Assembly (NCBI RefSeq): GCF_001653955.1 | Contig: NZ_CP013022.1 | Location: forward strand, 1,054,001 to 1,118,000 | Direction of reading: 5' to 3' | From: Francisella persica ATCC VR-331 | GTDB lineage: Bacteria; Pseudomonadota; Gammaproteobacteria; Francisellales; Francisellaceae | DNA length: 64,000 nucleotides | Shown here: positions 1 through 12,388 of the stretch, in pieces | Layout of the letters: the number at the start of each line of letters is the position of its first letter | Numbering within the stretch: position 1 is the stretch's first letter | Translations under genes and position numbers: made by a program | The notes under the pieces: generated by a model | The model's database searches: none | Seen by the model: the letters and a program-made list of their open reading frames with translations, nothing else | What the model was told of the DNA's origin: nothing

Positions 1-207
1 CTGATCTACGACATCTGTAACATCAAGTTTTCTCTATAAATTATATTATCATTATAGAACTTTAGTAAATTGTTGCAGCTCAGTAGCTTCAGCAAGAGCC
101 ATATAAATAGCTACAACGATATGGTTGTTTTAGGTAATACTTTTACCAGGACCTATTCATCTATTTGCATTTGTTATCAGAATAGTCTTTTGATTTATAT
201 TTGCCAT
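1..207 (-). pseudogene. Short-chain dehydrogenase (SDR) remnant
   Basis: Read leftward from an ATG at 207, the start MANINQKTILITNANR is followed by a stop, a shifted IGPGKSI and more stops. This resembles the SDR beta1-turn nucleotide motif (TGxxxGxG). Further on, pieces such as ALAEATELQQF and DVTDVVDQ fit the next strands of a Rossmann fold. At least three interruptions lie within about 200 bases, so the gene is dead. It runs off the left edge, so its full length is unknown. The family call rests on short matches read by eye. Confidence 0.45.
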
Positions 208-737
208 GTTTTATTGATTTTCCCTTAGAGCATATAACACTGACTATGTCAATCTAGAAGCTGTTTGAATTGGTAATTCAACACTATGACACTAGCACCT
301 AAAAGAGTTGTGTCTGTTATTTGTATTAGCTGAATTATAGGATTTTTGCTTAAGCTACTACTATCAAACATCATTGGTGATATTATGCACAACACCTACC
401 ATTCCACCTAAAAGACTAACAGGAACCATTATCACTGTTGCAATACCAATACTAGCAGCGTAAATAGAAGTCGTGATCTCACTATAGCACTATATATCTT
501 TATTCACAATCTTTTGTCTTATTTATTATCTTGGTAGTCTAATTTTTTTAGGAGTTTGAGTATTTGGAGTTTTAGTTTGTGGTAAGTACTATAAGTAGTG
601 TACAATAACATACTTATTTTTCTAAATATAATTAAATATTTTTTATATAGAATATACTATCACTTTAAATCAAAGTTGTAATAAATATAGGATATAAATT
701 TAAAAAAATAATGAGAGAAAATTTTAAGAAGAAAAGA
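208..737. other. Non-coding, degraded stretch downstream of sucD
   Basis: No open frame of useful length. On the minus strand around 340-470 a short hydrophobic stretch (IGIATVIMVPVSLLGGMVG) flanked by stops suggests the remains of an unidentified membrane protein. The last 150 bases before sucD's stop are AT-rich with nothing recognisable. Confidence 0.4.
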
Positions 738-1610
738 TTACCAGCCAGTAATTTCTTTAAGCTTTTTGCCGATATCAGCAGGTGATCTAGTGTAAGCAAT
801 TCCAGCAGCTTCAAATGCAGAGAATTTCTCTTCAGCTGTACCTTTACCACCAGAGATTATAGCACCAGCATGACCCATACGCTTCCCTGGAGGAGCTGTA
901 ACACCAGCAATATAACCAATCACTGGTTTAGTAACATTATGCTTGATGTACTCAGCAGCTTCTTCTTCAGCTGTACCACCAATCTCACCAATTAAGATAA
1001 TTGCTTCTGTTTGTGGATCATTCTCTAGAAGTTTAAGAGCTTCGATTTGGTTCATGCCTGGAATAGGGTCACCGCCTATACCAATACAAGTAGATTGACC
1101 AAAACCTAATTTAGTAGTTTGCGCAACTGCTTCATAAGTTAGAGTACCTGAACGGGAGATGATACCAACTTTGCCTTTCATATGAATATGACCAGGCATG
1201 ATACCAATCTTACACTCACCTGGAGTGATTACGCCAGGACAGTTGGGACCAATTACTCTTACATCTTTATCTTTTAAGTACTCTTTAACTACTAGCATAT
1301 CTAGGGTAGGAACGCCTTCTGTGATGATTACTACTAACTTAACACCAGAATCAATAGCTTCGATTGCAGAATCCTTTACAAATGGAGCTGGTACATAAAT
1401 TACCGATGCATTAGCACCGGTAGTTTTTACAGCTTCTTCCATTGTATTGAAAACTGGCTTACCTAAGTGAGTTGTACCACCTTTACCAGGAGTTACACCA
1501 CCTACAATATTTGTACCATAAGCCATAGCCTTTTCTGAGTGGAAAGTACCATTTTTACCAGTAAAACCTTGTACTAAAACTTTTGTATTTTTATCAACTA
1601 ATATGCTCAT
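738..1610 (-). CDS. sucD: Succinyl-CoA ligase (ADP-forming) alpha subunit
   Basis: 290 residues, the normal length for SucD. It is the CoA-binding and phospho-histidine subunit of the TCA-cycle enzyme that converts succinyl-CoA to succinate with ATP formation. The N-terminal CoA-binding domain carries [11 protein letters not shown] (14-24), and the ligase domain has the phosphorylated histidine in [10 protein letters not shown] (His247). It lies 29 bp downstream of sucC on the same strand, so the two form a sucCD operon reading leftward. The usual neighbours sucA-sucB are not in the window. Nothing in the sequence looks damaged. Confidence 0.97.
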   Translation of the reverse strand: MSILVDKNTKVLVQGFTGKNGTFHSEKAMAYGTNIVGGVTPGKGGTTHLGKPVFNTMEEAVKTTGANASVIYVPAPFVKDSAIEAIDSGVKLVVIITEGVPTLDMLVVKEYLKDKDVRVIGPNCPGVITPGECKIGIMPGHIHMKGKVGIISRSGTLTYEAVAQTTKLGFGQSTCIGIGGDPIPGMNQIEALKLLENDPQTEAIILIGEIGGTAEEEAAEYIKHNVTKPVIGYIAGVTAPPGKRMGHAGAIISGGKGTAEEKFSAFEAAGIAYTRSPADIGKKLKEITGW

Positions 1611-1639
1611 TATTTAATAATCCTTTTAACTGTTTTAAT

Positions 1640-2806
1640 TTATTCACTTAGTGATTTAACAACTTTTTCAGCAGCATCAGCTAAACCATCAGCAGGTATT
1701 AGTTTTAGACCTGAACCAGCTAATATTTTAGCACCTTTTTCTACATTGTTACCTTCTAGACGAACAACTACGGGTACGGTTATATTTACTTCCTTAACAG
1801 CTTCAATAATTGCTTCTGCGATCATATCACAACGAACAATACCACCGAAAATATTAATTAAAACAACTTTTACATTCTCATCATCTAGGATTAGTTTGAA
1901 AGCTTCGATTACTCTTTCTTTAGTAGCGCCACCACCTACATCTAGGAAGTTTGCCGGCTTACCACCATATAGTTGGATAATATCCATAGTAGCCATTGCT
2001 AGACCAGCACCGTTTACCATACAGCCAATGTTACCTTCCAGAGCTACATAGTTTAGCTCATGCTCAGAAGCTTTTAGCTCTTTAGCATTTTCTTGAGATT
2101 TATCTCTTAATGCTAACAGTTTTGGATGTCTATAAAGAGCATTTGAGTCAAGGTTGATTTTACCATCAACACAAACAATCTCACCATTTTCTCTTACAGC
2201 AAGAGGGTTGATTTCAAGTAGGGAAAAATCACATTCGATAAATGCTTTATAAGCACCTAGCATTGTTTTAACAAAATCATTGATTTGCTTACCTTCTAAG
2301 CCAAGTTTGAAAGCTACTTCGCGAGCTTGGAAAGGTTGTAGACCAACTAATGGATCAACTTCTACTTTAAGGATTTTTTCAGGAGAGTTGTGTGCAACTT
2401 CTTCAATATCTACACCACCTTCAGTTGATGCCATAAAAGTTACTTTACGGCTAGATCTATCAACTACAGCACCTAGATATAATTCACGTGTAACAGGATA
2501 AACATCTTCGAAAACACCTACAGAATTAACTGGCTGACCTTCAGCATCAGTTTGGAATGTCACAAGATTTTTACCGATTAAGATTTCTGCTACTTCACGA
2601 GCTTCTTGAGATGATTTAACAACTTTTACACCACCAGCTTTACCACGACCACCAGCATGTACCTGAGCTTTAACCACAGCAAATTTGCCACCTAGTTGGT
2701 CAAATGCTTGAGCAGCTTCATTAGGGTTATGAGCTACGATACCTTTTTGAACTTTTAGACCATAGCTTTCTAAAAGATCTTTAGCTTGATATTCATGTAA
2801 GTTCAT
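1640..2806 (-). CDS. sucC: Succinyl-CoA ligase (ADP-forming) beta subunit
   Basis: 388 residues, full length for the ATP-grasp beta subunit that binds nucleotide and succinate and pairs with SucD. The start [12 protein letters not shown] is typical of the family. The glycine-rich segment [13 protein letters not shown] (51-63) lies in the ATP-grasp fold, and [11 protein letters not shown] and [10 protein letters not shown] near the C-terminus form the CoA-ligase half. The start is preceded by an AAGGA-type ribosome site read on the minus strand. It is the first gene of the sucCD operon and is divergent from the membrane protein at 2976. Confidence 0.97.
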   Translation of the reverse strand: MNLHEYQAKDLLESYGLKVQKGIVAHNPNEAAQAFDQLGGKFAVVKAQVHAGGRGKAGGVKVVKSSQEAREVAEILIGKNLVTFQTDAEGQPVNSVGVFEDVYPVTRELYLGAVVDRSSRKVTFMASTEGGVDIEEVAHNSPEKILKVEVDPLVGLQPFQAREVAFKLGLEGKQINDFVKTMLGAYKAFIECDFSLLEINPLAVRENGEIVCVDGKINLDSNALYRHPKLLALRDKSQENAKELKASEHELNYVALEGNIGCMVNGAGLAMATMDIIQLYGGKPANFLDVGGGATKERVIEAFKLILDDENVKVVLINIFGGIVRCDMIAEAIIEAVKEVNITVPVVVRLEGNNVEKGAKILAGSGLKLIPADGLADAAEKVVKSLSE

Positions 2807-2975
2807 TGATTTTCTTCCTTATTTGATCGTTTGACGAAAATTTTTGTTAATAACAGATAAAATAATAACTCATTTATGCTATTATTTCTAATAAAAATGC
2901 TTATTTAAATGTTTGATTTGCCTATAAATAATTGGTATGTTAATTTGGTAAAATTATAAAAAAAGGTAGTTAAAA

Positions 2976-4892
2976 ATGTTTGATTATATATTTAACAAAA
3001 TCAAATCGACTATTTTTTCGAAAATTACTCCAGCTCAATTGCTTCTTACTGCTATTTTAGCATTTGTATTTGGATTTATTCCGGTGATTGCCTATTCACC
3101 ATTACTTTTCATAGGGGTACTACTTTTAGTCATAATTCTAAGAATAAATATCGGAGTATTTATCTTTATTACGCTTACTGCTAAAGCTTTATCTCATATC
3201 TTACAAGGACTTAGCTTTGCTGTAGGGACATTTTTACTTGATGGTTTTACGCAACCATTATTTAAAATTCTAGTAAATACCCCTGTAGTTGCATATGCAG
3301 GTTTTAATTATTACCTTGTAACGGGCGCGTTTGTTATTGCCATAGTTTTGGGATTAATCTTTGGGATTATTATCGCAAAGATTTATAAGAAAATAGTAGC
3401 AAAAATGGCAGCAGTTCAGTCTGGTACGGAGCTTTATAATAGAGTAACAAAAAACTTTTTTGTTAAAATTGCTGGCTGGATTTTCTTAGGCAATAATATT
3501 GCTAAAGTTGACTGGGTTGAGATGCAAAATAGTAAGTTTAGGCAGCCATTTAGATTAACTGGGATTGTCCTAGTAGCTTTGATTGTCACAGCTTTAATAT
3601 ACTCACCAAAGCTTTTAGAAACATCGATGGTATCAAATATCATAAAACAGCAGTTAACCAAAGCTAATGATGCAACTGTTGATTATCAATCTTTAAATCT
3701 GGATTTAACTAATGCTAAACTAGAGATAATAGGCTTAGGAGCAGCAGATCCAAATAATCTTAATAAAGATAGATTCTATGCACAATTTGTAAGTGCAAGT
3801 ATAAATATTTCAAACCTACTCACACGACAAATCACCCTAAAAGATGTTGTTATAACTGGAGTGGCTTTAGATAAACAAAGAACTACTAAAGCTGAGTTAT
3901 ACATTAATACAAAATCATTGGCTCCACAACAATCTAAGATTAGTTCAGAGGCTGTAAAAAAACAAGCTATTGAGACTGTTGTTAAGGTTGGCGAAAAATT
4001 ACAACAAGTTGACCTTCAAAAACTCAAAGAAAATACCAAAAAAGCTAAAGATATAGCTAATGGTATCAAACAGGTGGTTGAGTTTTTATCTAATTTTAGC
4101 TCTAAAAATGATAATACTGGAGGACAAGATGTTCAAGGTATTACTACAAAAGCTAAAGCTAAAGTATATGGTTATGCAAATATTGAAAATGAGACTTTAC
4201 GTGAAAAGTATCCAAATTTTATAATTCAGAATATGGATATAAAAGGCTATGAAAATGCAGGAACCGTATATGATACTAATGTAACTAATATATCAACAAA
4301 CCATCAATTATTAGGGTTACCAACTACGATAATTATTAAATCAACAAATAATAATGATGTTGATATCAATGTGGTTATTACTAATAAACCAAATGTTGAT
4401 AATACAGTTAAGTTTAACTTACAAAATATTGTTGGTAATGCTATTAAAGGTTTAACTGTTGAAGGTGTTGATTTATATGCCCAAAGCTTAACTGTATCAG
4501 GTCAGGGAACTTGGCAGTTTAATGGCATAACAAATATAGTGTTTAATATTCCACTTCAGCTGGACTTTAACAATGCTAGTGCTAGTCTTAATCAGTTTAA
4601 AAAAAATGTTTCTAAACTAACATTTAAAGGGGCTATCTCAGGAGATTTAAATAATATTAGTTTTGTTGTGGATACATCATCGTTACAGAACTTGCTAAGT
4701 GTTGATACAGTCAAAGATGCTGCAGGACAAATAGCTAAGCAAACAGGCCTAGATAAAAAAGCACAGCAAGTTATCAACAACACTAAGATAAATGGCAAAT
4801 CTATCAAAGATTTAAATGCCAACGATTTAAAGAATATCAATAAAAAAGATATTCAGAATATTGCTTCTCAGTTTGGAATTAATATTAACTAA
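2976..4892 (+). CDS. Fused TIGR03546/TIGR03545-like membrane protein (AsmA-like C-terminal part)
   Basis: 638 residues of unknown function. The first ~140 residues hold four to five hydrophobic segments (about 20-60, 65-85, 90-110, 115-140), like the small membrane proteins of the TIGR03546 group. A further transmembrane segment at about 192-212 then leads into a long soluble part with LNLDLTNAKLEI and repeated beta-strand/amphipathic segments, like the TIGR03545 group. Those two families are often neighbouring separate genes; here they appear as one reading frame. By similarity to AsmA-like proteins a role at the inner membrane/periplasm in envelope lipid handling is possible, but this is inference. 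It starts at an ATG behind an AGGT site and reads away from sucC. Confidence 0.6.
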   Translation: MFDYIFNKIKSTIFSKITPAQLLLTAILAFVFGFIPVIAYSPLLFIGVLLLVIILRINIGVFIFITLTAKALSHILQGLSFAVGTFLLDGFTQPLFKILVNTPVVAYAGFNYYLVTGAFVIAIVLGLIFGIIIAKIYKKIVAKMAAVQSGTELYNRVTKNFFVKIAGWIFLGNNIAKVDWVEMQNSKFRQPFRLTGIVLVALIVTALIYSPKLLETSMVSNIIKQQLTKANDATVDYQSLNLDLTNAKLEIIGLGAADPNNLNKDRFYAQFVSASINISNLLTRQITLKDVVITGVALDKQRTTKAELYINTKSLAPQQSKISSEAVKKQAIETVVKVGEKLQQVDLQKLKENTKKAKDIANGIKQVVEFLSNFSSKNDNTGGQDVQGITTKAKAKVYGYANIENETLREKYPNFIIQNMDIKGYENAGTVYDTNVTNISTNHQLLGLPTTIIIKSTNNNDVDINVVITNKPNVDNTVKFNLQNIVGNAIKGLTVEGVDLYAQSLTVSGQGTWQFNGITNIVFNIPLQLDFNNASASLNQFKKNVSKLTFKGAISGDLNNISFVVDTSSLQNLLSVDTVKDAAGQIAKQTGLDKKAQQVINNTKINGKSIKDLNANDLKNINKKDIQNIASQFGININ

Positions 4893-5165
4893 GTTGTTTG
4901 TCTATACTAATTCTAATTTAGTTCTCGATTATAAGTTACCTATCTAAAATACAAAATCATTTTAATAGTTTATTCACTTTTTTAGTTAATTTTTTATATT
5001 TAGTTTAGTATCAGTAATGTATTTTAGAGATTCAAAAAAAAAACAATAATATATATAAAAAAAAGATTTGGATAATATTCCTAGAAAAACTAATAATCCT
5101 AGTTACAAAAAACACCTTTATTCATAGCAAAAATAATCTTAATTTTGTTACGATATAAGAGATTA

Positions 5166-5745
5166 ATGTTAAGGAATTACTTTACGAAAAAGATATTAAT
5201 TGCTGTTTTAGGCATTTCAGCACTAGCATTATCAAGTTGCACTAATCATTAAAATACTCAAGCAGCTGTAATTACTAATGCTGATGAGAACTCTAACGAT
5301 TATGCTAAGATTATATCTATTCCAGATGTTGTTAATGATTTGTTGAATGATCCGGCAACCCCTATACAGTAGGACCTCGAGATGCTAATAAAGCTGTTGT
5401 AGTATTTTTTGATTATGGGTGTGGTAAGTGTGCTGAAATTTCTAAAGAAATTAATAAACTTAAAAATAAAATTACAGTGTCAAGTTTATCTTTAAGGCTT
5501 ATCATTTTCCAAAAAGAGATGCTAAGGTAGCCAAATGCTTCTTTAGTTGCTAATGAGGCATATTTAGAAGGAGGCTGTGAGTTATTTTAGCATATTAATA
5601 AAGCAGTTTTTTCACAGCGCAAGACCTAATGCTAAGCTTACATATCATGATGTTGGTAATTTAGTTAAGCAGCTAGGTATCAAAGTAAATGACGTTAAAT
5701 TTAAAGTAAAAAGTTGCTGCTAATATTCAAACACAGCTTAATTAA
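5166..5745 (+). pseudogene. DsbA-like lipoprotein, disrupted
   Basis: An ATG at 5166 opens a lipoprotein signal (MLRNYFTKKILIAVLGISAL, then ALSSC lipobox) that ends in a TAA after NH. The same frame resumes (ADENSNDYAKIISIPDVV) to a TAG at about 5370. A frameshift then leads to GPRDANKAVVVFFDYGCGKC, a thioredoxin-fold strand plus CxxC typical of DsbA-like proteins. Further shifts separate pieces resembling KAYHFPKRDAKVAK and LVANEAYLEGGCELF. With one nonsense codon and several shifts it cannot make the protein. Francisella encodes other DsbA-family lipoproteins, so this is probably the loss of a paralogue. Confidence 0.65.
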
Positions 5746-5944
5746 TATTAAGTAATTTAGACTATATTTCATTCTCAAAAACTTCTAAAGCTTTTATAGA
5801 AAGTATCAATATTTGCTTCTTTTTTTATAGTATTTTCAATTAATAAGACGATATGTTTTAGAATTAGTTAAGCTATTAAATAAGTTAAAGGTGTGCTTAG
5901 TTATATTGTTAAGTTTTATGTATGGATCATTATCTATTTGAATT

Positions 5945-6575
5945 TTTATATATCAGCCATTTTATAACCAATTTCTAGCGCCGAGATATCGGCACTAGGC
6001 TGATTATATAAAATATTATCAAAGTCTTTAAATAACATAGGATTTGTGTGCCCATCTACCTATCATAACACTATCTACATGTTTAAGGTGTTGCTTAGTT
6101 TCTTCAAGCGTTGTAATTCCACCATTAATACCCAGGCTCAAGATTTGGAAAATCTGTTTTGATACTGTAAACAACATCATATTTAAGCTTAGGAATGGTA
6201 CGATTTCTTTTGGTGATAGGCCTACAAGCATGAACACAAAGATAATCTGCACCGGCTTGAACTTGCTTATCAACGAAATTATATGGTTTCTCATAACTAT
6301 CATTATGGTTATAGCCAATACGACACTTAACAGAAATTAGAATATTTTTATTACTTTGACACAGCCTGCTACAAGCTCTAGTTCTGCATTAATGATAAGC
6401 TAAATTTGCCTTTTTAAACTCTTTCGCTTAGGCAACCAACATTTTATATTATGTAAGATTGCATTTAATAGTAACCATTTCAGTATATAACATTGTATGT
6501 TTGGTAATTAGACGCATCATGTAAGCGATAATGCCTATCAGTCAAGTCAAGCACTAGGCTATACATATTTTCTAG
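5945..6575 (-). pseudogene. dusA: tRNA-dihydrouridine synthase A, decayed
   Basis: Reading leftward from about 6575, pieces in different frames follow the order of DusA: LDLTDRHYR, MMRLITKHTMLYTEMV, then a gap, VKCRIGYNHNDSYE, KPYNFVDKQVQAGADYLCVH, NRTIPKLKYD, INGGITTLEETKQHL, VDSVMIGRWAHKS, and a C-terminal NPMLFKDFDNILY. DusA reduces uridines in the tRNA D-loop using FMN. Several stops and shifts, and an apparent deletion of the region between the TEMV segment and VKCRIG, show it is non-functional. Confidence 0.75.
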
Positions 6576-6619
6576 TGTTATTTCATCTTAAAATCTATAA
6601 GAAATTTAGTTTGTTACAA

Positions 6620-7420
6620 TTATAGAGGATCATCATCAAAAGTTAAGCGACGAATTATTTTATCAATTTGAGGACGATATTTTTCAGTATCTTGTGAATA
6701 CCTACTATAGCGAGGGTTTGATCGGTCATACAACCAGTTTGCTAGATCCCAGTTGTATGTTGTATCAAAGCAAAGTTTACCAAACTCAGTTAGGTTAAAT
6801 TCTGCTTGAGTTTGTAGACATCCAGTCATAAAAACATCAGCATATGTTTGTAAGATAGGATATTTTTTATTAGGAAATTCGGCATCCTTAAAATCTTTAA
6901 TATACATCCAAAAATCACCTTTTGGTAAACTCTTGATACCTAGAGGTACGATATTTTTACGTGGTATTTTTACACGACAATATGATGCTTCTCTGAGATC
7001 TGTTGCTGAGATATCTTTTGTATCGGCTTTATAGTATATTGCATTCATTACATAACCTTTATTAGGCACTGCAAGTAAGAATGTAGCACGAGATTTTTCG
7101 CTGCGTGATGCCCATACTCTTTCAAAACCACTGACTAAAATTGGTGCAGCATATGTTGCACCTGGAACTGTTATTCTTCTAGAATTTTTATTCATAAGGC
7201 TACCATAGCCGATCACATAATTATCTTTGTTTTGATTAACTTCAGGGCGACAGTTGATACTATCTTCAGGTGTTTGATATAATTTACTTTGCTCAAGTAT
7301 CCTAAGCACACTTTGATGAATGGACTCAGCTTTATTAAAACCTAATTTTTTTCCTAGTAAAAAACTTGCTGTTATGACAGCAACTATTACCATTACGATA
7401 AATATATTTTTCTTTTTCAA
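6620..7420 (-). CDS. Membrane-anchored gamma-glutamylcyclotransferase-like protein
   Basis: 266 residues. An N-terminal hydrophobic segment (about 5-23) after MKKKN looks like an uncleaved anchor or signal. The folded part begins at about residue 68 with YVIGYGSLMN (YGSLMN 72-77), the substrate-loop signature of the GGCT/AIG2/ChaC fold. Glu144 in LREASYCRV sits where the family's catalytic acid usually lies. Such enzymes release 5-oxoproline from gamma-glutamyl peptides such as glutathione. The anchor implies the domain faces the periplasm, which would let the cell process imported or host glutathione there; that is inference. It is monocistronic and divergent from gyrB. Confidence 0.7.
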   Translation of the reverse strand: MKKKNIFIVMVIVAVITASFLLGKKLGFNKAESIHQSVLRILEQSKLYQTPEDSINCRPEVNQNKDNYVIGYGSLMNKNSRRITVPGATYAAPILVSGFERVWASRSEKSRATFLLAVPNKGYVMNAIYYKADTKDISATDLREASYCRVKIPRKNIVPLGIKSLPKGDFWMYIKDFKDAEFPNKKYPILQTYADVFMTGCLQTQAEFNLTEFGKLCFDTTYNWDLANWLYDRSNPRYSRYSQDTEKYRPQIDKIIRRLTFDDDPL

Positions 7421-7543
7421 AAAAATTGACCTATCTGCAAAATTATTAGAGTAATATTAGCATTTTTGGATAAAATGAAAAACCATCAATGTTTATTATA
7501 ACTTACATTGTTATCAACATTAATAATCAAGATTTATTTGTGC

Positions 7544-7549
7544 TATAAT
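7544..7549 (+). promoter_or_regulatory. Extended -10 promoter element ahead of gyrB
   Basis: TATAAT at 7544-7549 is preceded by TGC, giving an extended -10 (TGN) element. No good -35 hexamer is seen 17 bases upstream, which is common for extended -10 promoters. It lies 48 bases before the gyrB ATG. Confidence 0.5.
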
Positions 7550-7582
7550 ATCTAGCGATTGAATTTAAAATAATAACTATAA

Positions 7583-10009
<2,427 letters not shown>

Positions 10010-10015
10010 TTTTTA

Positions 10016-10042
10016 AAAGGTTTATATTTTTACTAAGCCTTT
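10016..10042 (+). terminator. Possible hairpin terminator after gyrB
   Basis: A 9-base stem (AAAGGTTTA at 10016-10024 with TAAGCCTTT at 10034-10042, one G-T pair) starts 6 bases after the gyrB stop. No T-run follows, so it is a weak call. Confidence 0.35.
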
Positions 10043-11498
10043 GATTATTAATAATCAATTAGCTTGTTTTTGTTAAGCCTTGTATATTATTCTAATAAAC
10101 TTACTGGCTTAGTCCATATATTTAGTAAAGTACATAGTGAGCCAGATTTTTATGGTATTTTTCTACCAAATTTTTATAGCTTTGTAAAAATAAATTCAAA
10201 TAACTGTTCAAAGCATTTCTATACTTTGAAACTTGAGTTTTATGATCTATATTAATTTCATTAAGATGTAAGAAGTTATTTGTATTATTGGTATTAATAA
10301 TAACATTTTTGGAGACATTTCTAAAAAATAAAAGCTCTCATTTGACAGTCTATACCATGATATTGTTTAACTCCATATCCATTTGTATCAAGAAAGATAG
10401 TATTGGTAATATTTTATTGGTAATATTTTCAAATGACGAGATGATGTTGTCTACTTGAAGTATTTTAGCCTCCTATCTAAGTATACGTCTAGTGTGACAT
10501 TATTATATCCCAACTCCTCAATATCTATTTTTCTTTTATTTAATATATTCTTTTATTGCTTTTTGGATATTGCTGTTTTTTAGAGAAAAGGTTATTGAGA
10601 AGCATTTTAGTTTGAATGTCACATTTACCTAGAGTATATTAAGTTATATCTTTATCAGATAAAGAACTTAGCTTTTTAGATTTAATATCTAAGAAAAGAT
10701 CTTAATTGTTGTTTAAAAATTAGCTAGAGCTTCTCCTACTTTAGAATATATTTGATATCCTGTTTTAAATTTACTAACACTTAGCATGTATTTTTGTAAG
10801 TCATTATTAATTGAAGAGACAAGCCTGGTGAATTACAGCTAAATATACTAAAGTTGTAAGATAAGTAAGTTTCTTAGAAGAGGTGTTGGTGTTTTTAAGG
10901 CTCCAACTTGAAATATTATAAAAATTTGCTTTTTTCAGAGCATTGGAGTGGTGTTTGCACCATTCTATTTTAGAAATTGCAGAAAATACTTCTATTATGC
11001 GCTCATTTCCTCTACTATACTCATTTGTAATTGCCATTGTTCATATGCTTCAATTCCATTTTCTGATATAAAATACCTTTAAATTTTAATTCTACCTAAT
11101 GATTTCTTTAAATTATTTTCTTCAATCTTGGGATAGATTTAAAATTTTATACTGCTCAATAGCATCAAGAAAAGCTTGTTTAATAGCTTTAGCACTTATG
11201 AATTTGATTATTTCCATTATAAAACTATACTTTTGTTTATTTTTTTTATAAGGTATTTTCTATAATAATTTATATAAAATATTTACCAATTGTAACATTT
11301 TGTAATTATCTTATTTAAGATAACTTTAACTCTAATTTAGTTATAAGTTGGTTTATGAACATATGGTTTAATAATTTTTTTAAATTTAAAAATACTTGTA
11401 ACTTTAAAAAGTATGCCCTCACTTATTATATATAATTTTTTAAAAAATTAACTTATCTATAGCACCTAAAAAAATTATAATTCTTTGAGTTAGTTAGT
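10043..11498. other. 1.45 kb gene desert with an unidentified decayed ORF on the minus strand
   Basis: No intact gene. Reading leftward from an ATG near 11220 (MEIIKFISAKAIKQAF), fragments in changing frames continue to about 10300: RYFISENGIEAYE, an open 76-codon piece at 10807-11037, KYMLSVSKFKTGYQIYSKVG and GEALANF. Their order and spacing suggest one large broken gene, but I do not recognise the family. A 14-base tandem repeat lies at 10402-10429. The 250 bases before pdxS are plain AT-rich DNA. Confidence 0.4.
10402..10429. repeat. 14-base tandem repeat in the gene desert
   Basis: ATTGGTAATATTTT occurs twice in direct succession. No further copies. Confidence 0.7.
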
Positions 11499-11522
11499 AT
11501 GACAAAATTAAGGGAGTCAATA

Positions 11523-12386
11523 ATGTCAGATATTAACATAAAAATTGGTTTAGCAGAAATGCTAAAAGGTGGGGTTATAATGGATGTTGTCAATGCTGAA
11601 CAAGCAGAAATAGCTCAACAAGCTGGGGCAATAGCTATAATGGCTCTTGAGAGAGTTCCTGCTGATATCAGAAAAGATGGCGGTATAGCTAGAATGTCTG
11701 ATCCTAAGCTTATTAAAGAGATAATGTTGGCGGTTTCCATACCAGTAATGGCAAAAGCTCGAATTGGTCATTTTGTCGAAGCACAAATCCTAGAGTATTT
11801 GGGGGTTGATTTTATTGATGAGAGTGAGGTTTTAACTCCAGCTGATGAGTTAAATCATATTGATAAGGATAGCTTTAAAGTGCCATTTGTATGTGGTTGT
11901 GCAAACCTTGGTGAGGCTTTACGTAGAATAGGCGAAGGTGCAGCACTAATTCGTACTAAAGGTGAAGCAGGTACAGGTAATATAGTTGAAGCAGTAAGAC
12001 AGTTAAGACAAGTTAACAAGGATATAAATTATATCAAAAATGCCGATAAATTAGAGCTTATGGCTATAGCAAAAAATATGCAAGCACCTTATGATCTGGT
12101 CAAGTATGTGCATAAGAATGGTAAATTACCAGTACCAAATTTCTCAGCAGGAGGAGTATCAACTCCAGCAGATGCAGCATTGATGATGCATCTAGGAGCT
12201 GAGTCGGTATTTGTTGGATCAGGAATATTTAAGTCTGCAGATCCTCTTAAGCGGGCTAAAGCAATAGTTAGCGCTGTGACATATTATAATGATGCCAAAA
12301 TATTAGCTGAAGTTTCGGAAGATCTTGGTGAACCAATGACAGGTATTAATTGCGATTTTGAGAAATTTTCACAAAGAGGTTGGTAA
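11523..12386 (+). CDS. pdxS: Pyridoxal 5'-phosphate synthase, PdxS subunit
   Basis: 287 residues of the PdxS/SNZ (TIM-barrel) family. It makes PLP directly from ribose 5-phosphate, glyceraldehyde 3-phosphate and ammonia supplied by PdxT. Asp21 (MDVVN), Lys78 (AKARIGH) and Lys146 (RTKGEAG) are the catalytic aspartate and the two Schiff-base lysines. The start at ATG 11523 is chosen because GGAG at 11513-11516 lies 6 bases upstream; an ATG at 11499 would only add eight residues with no ribosome site. It is directly followed by pdxT, forming the deoxyxylulose-independent vitamin B6 operon. Confidence 0.95.
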   Translation: MSDINIKIGLAEMLKGGVIMDVVNAEQAEIAQQAGAIAIMALERVPADIRKDGGIARMSDPKLIKEIMLAVSIPVMAKARIGHFVEAQILEYLGVDFIDESEVLTPADELNHIDKDSFKVPFVCGCANLGEALRRIGEGAALIRTKGEAGTGNIVEAVRQLRQVNKDINYIKNADKLELMAIAKNMQAPYDLVKYVHKNGKLPVPNFSAGGVSTPADAALMMHLGAESVFVGSGIFKSADPLKRAKAIVSAVTYYNDAKILAEVSEDLGEPMTGINCDFEKFSQRGW

Positions 12387-12388
12387 TA

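Noticed and set aside
1746-2051. 101-codon plus-strand frame inside sucC
   Set aside because: Antisense shadow of a conserved gene with serine/threonine-rich composition.
6028-6318. 96-codon minus-strand frame
   Set aside because: Its C-terminal half is a DusA fragment and the rest is out of frame with DusA pieces; it is part of the dusA pseudogene.
10064-10255. 63-codon plus-strand frame after gyrB
   Set aside because: No ribosome site, low-complexity AT-rich composition and no family features; it begins within the weak terminator region's downstream flank.
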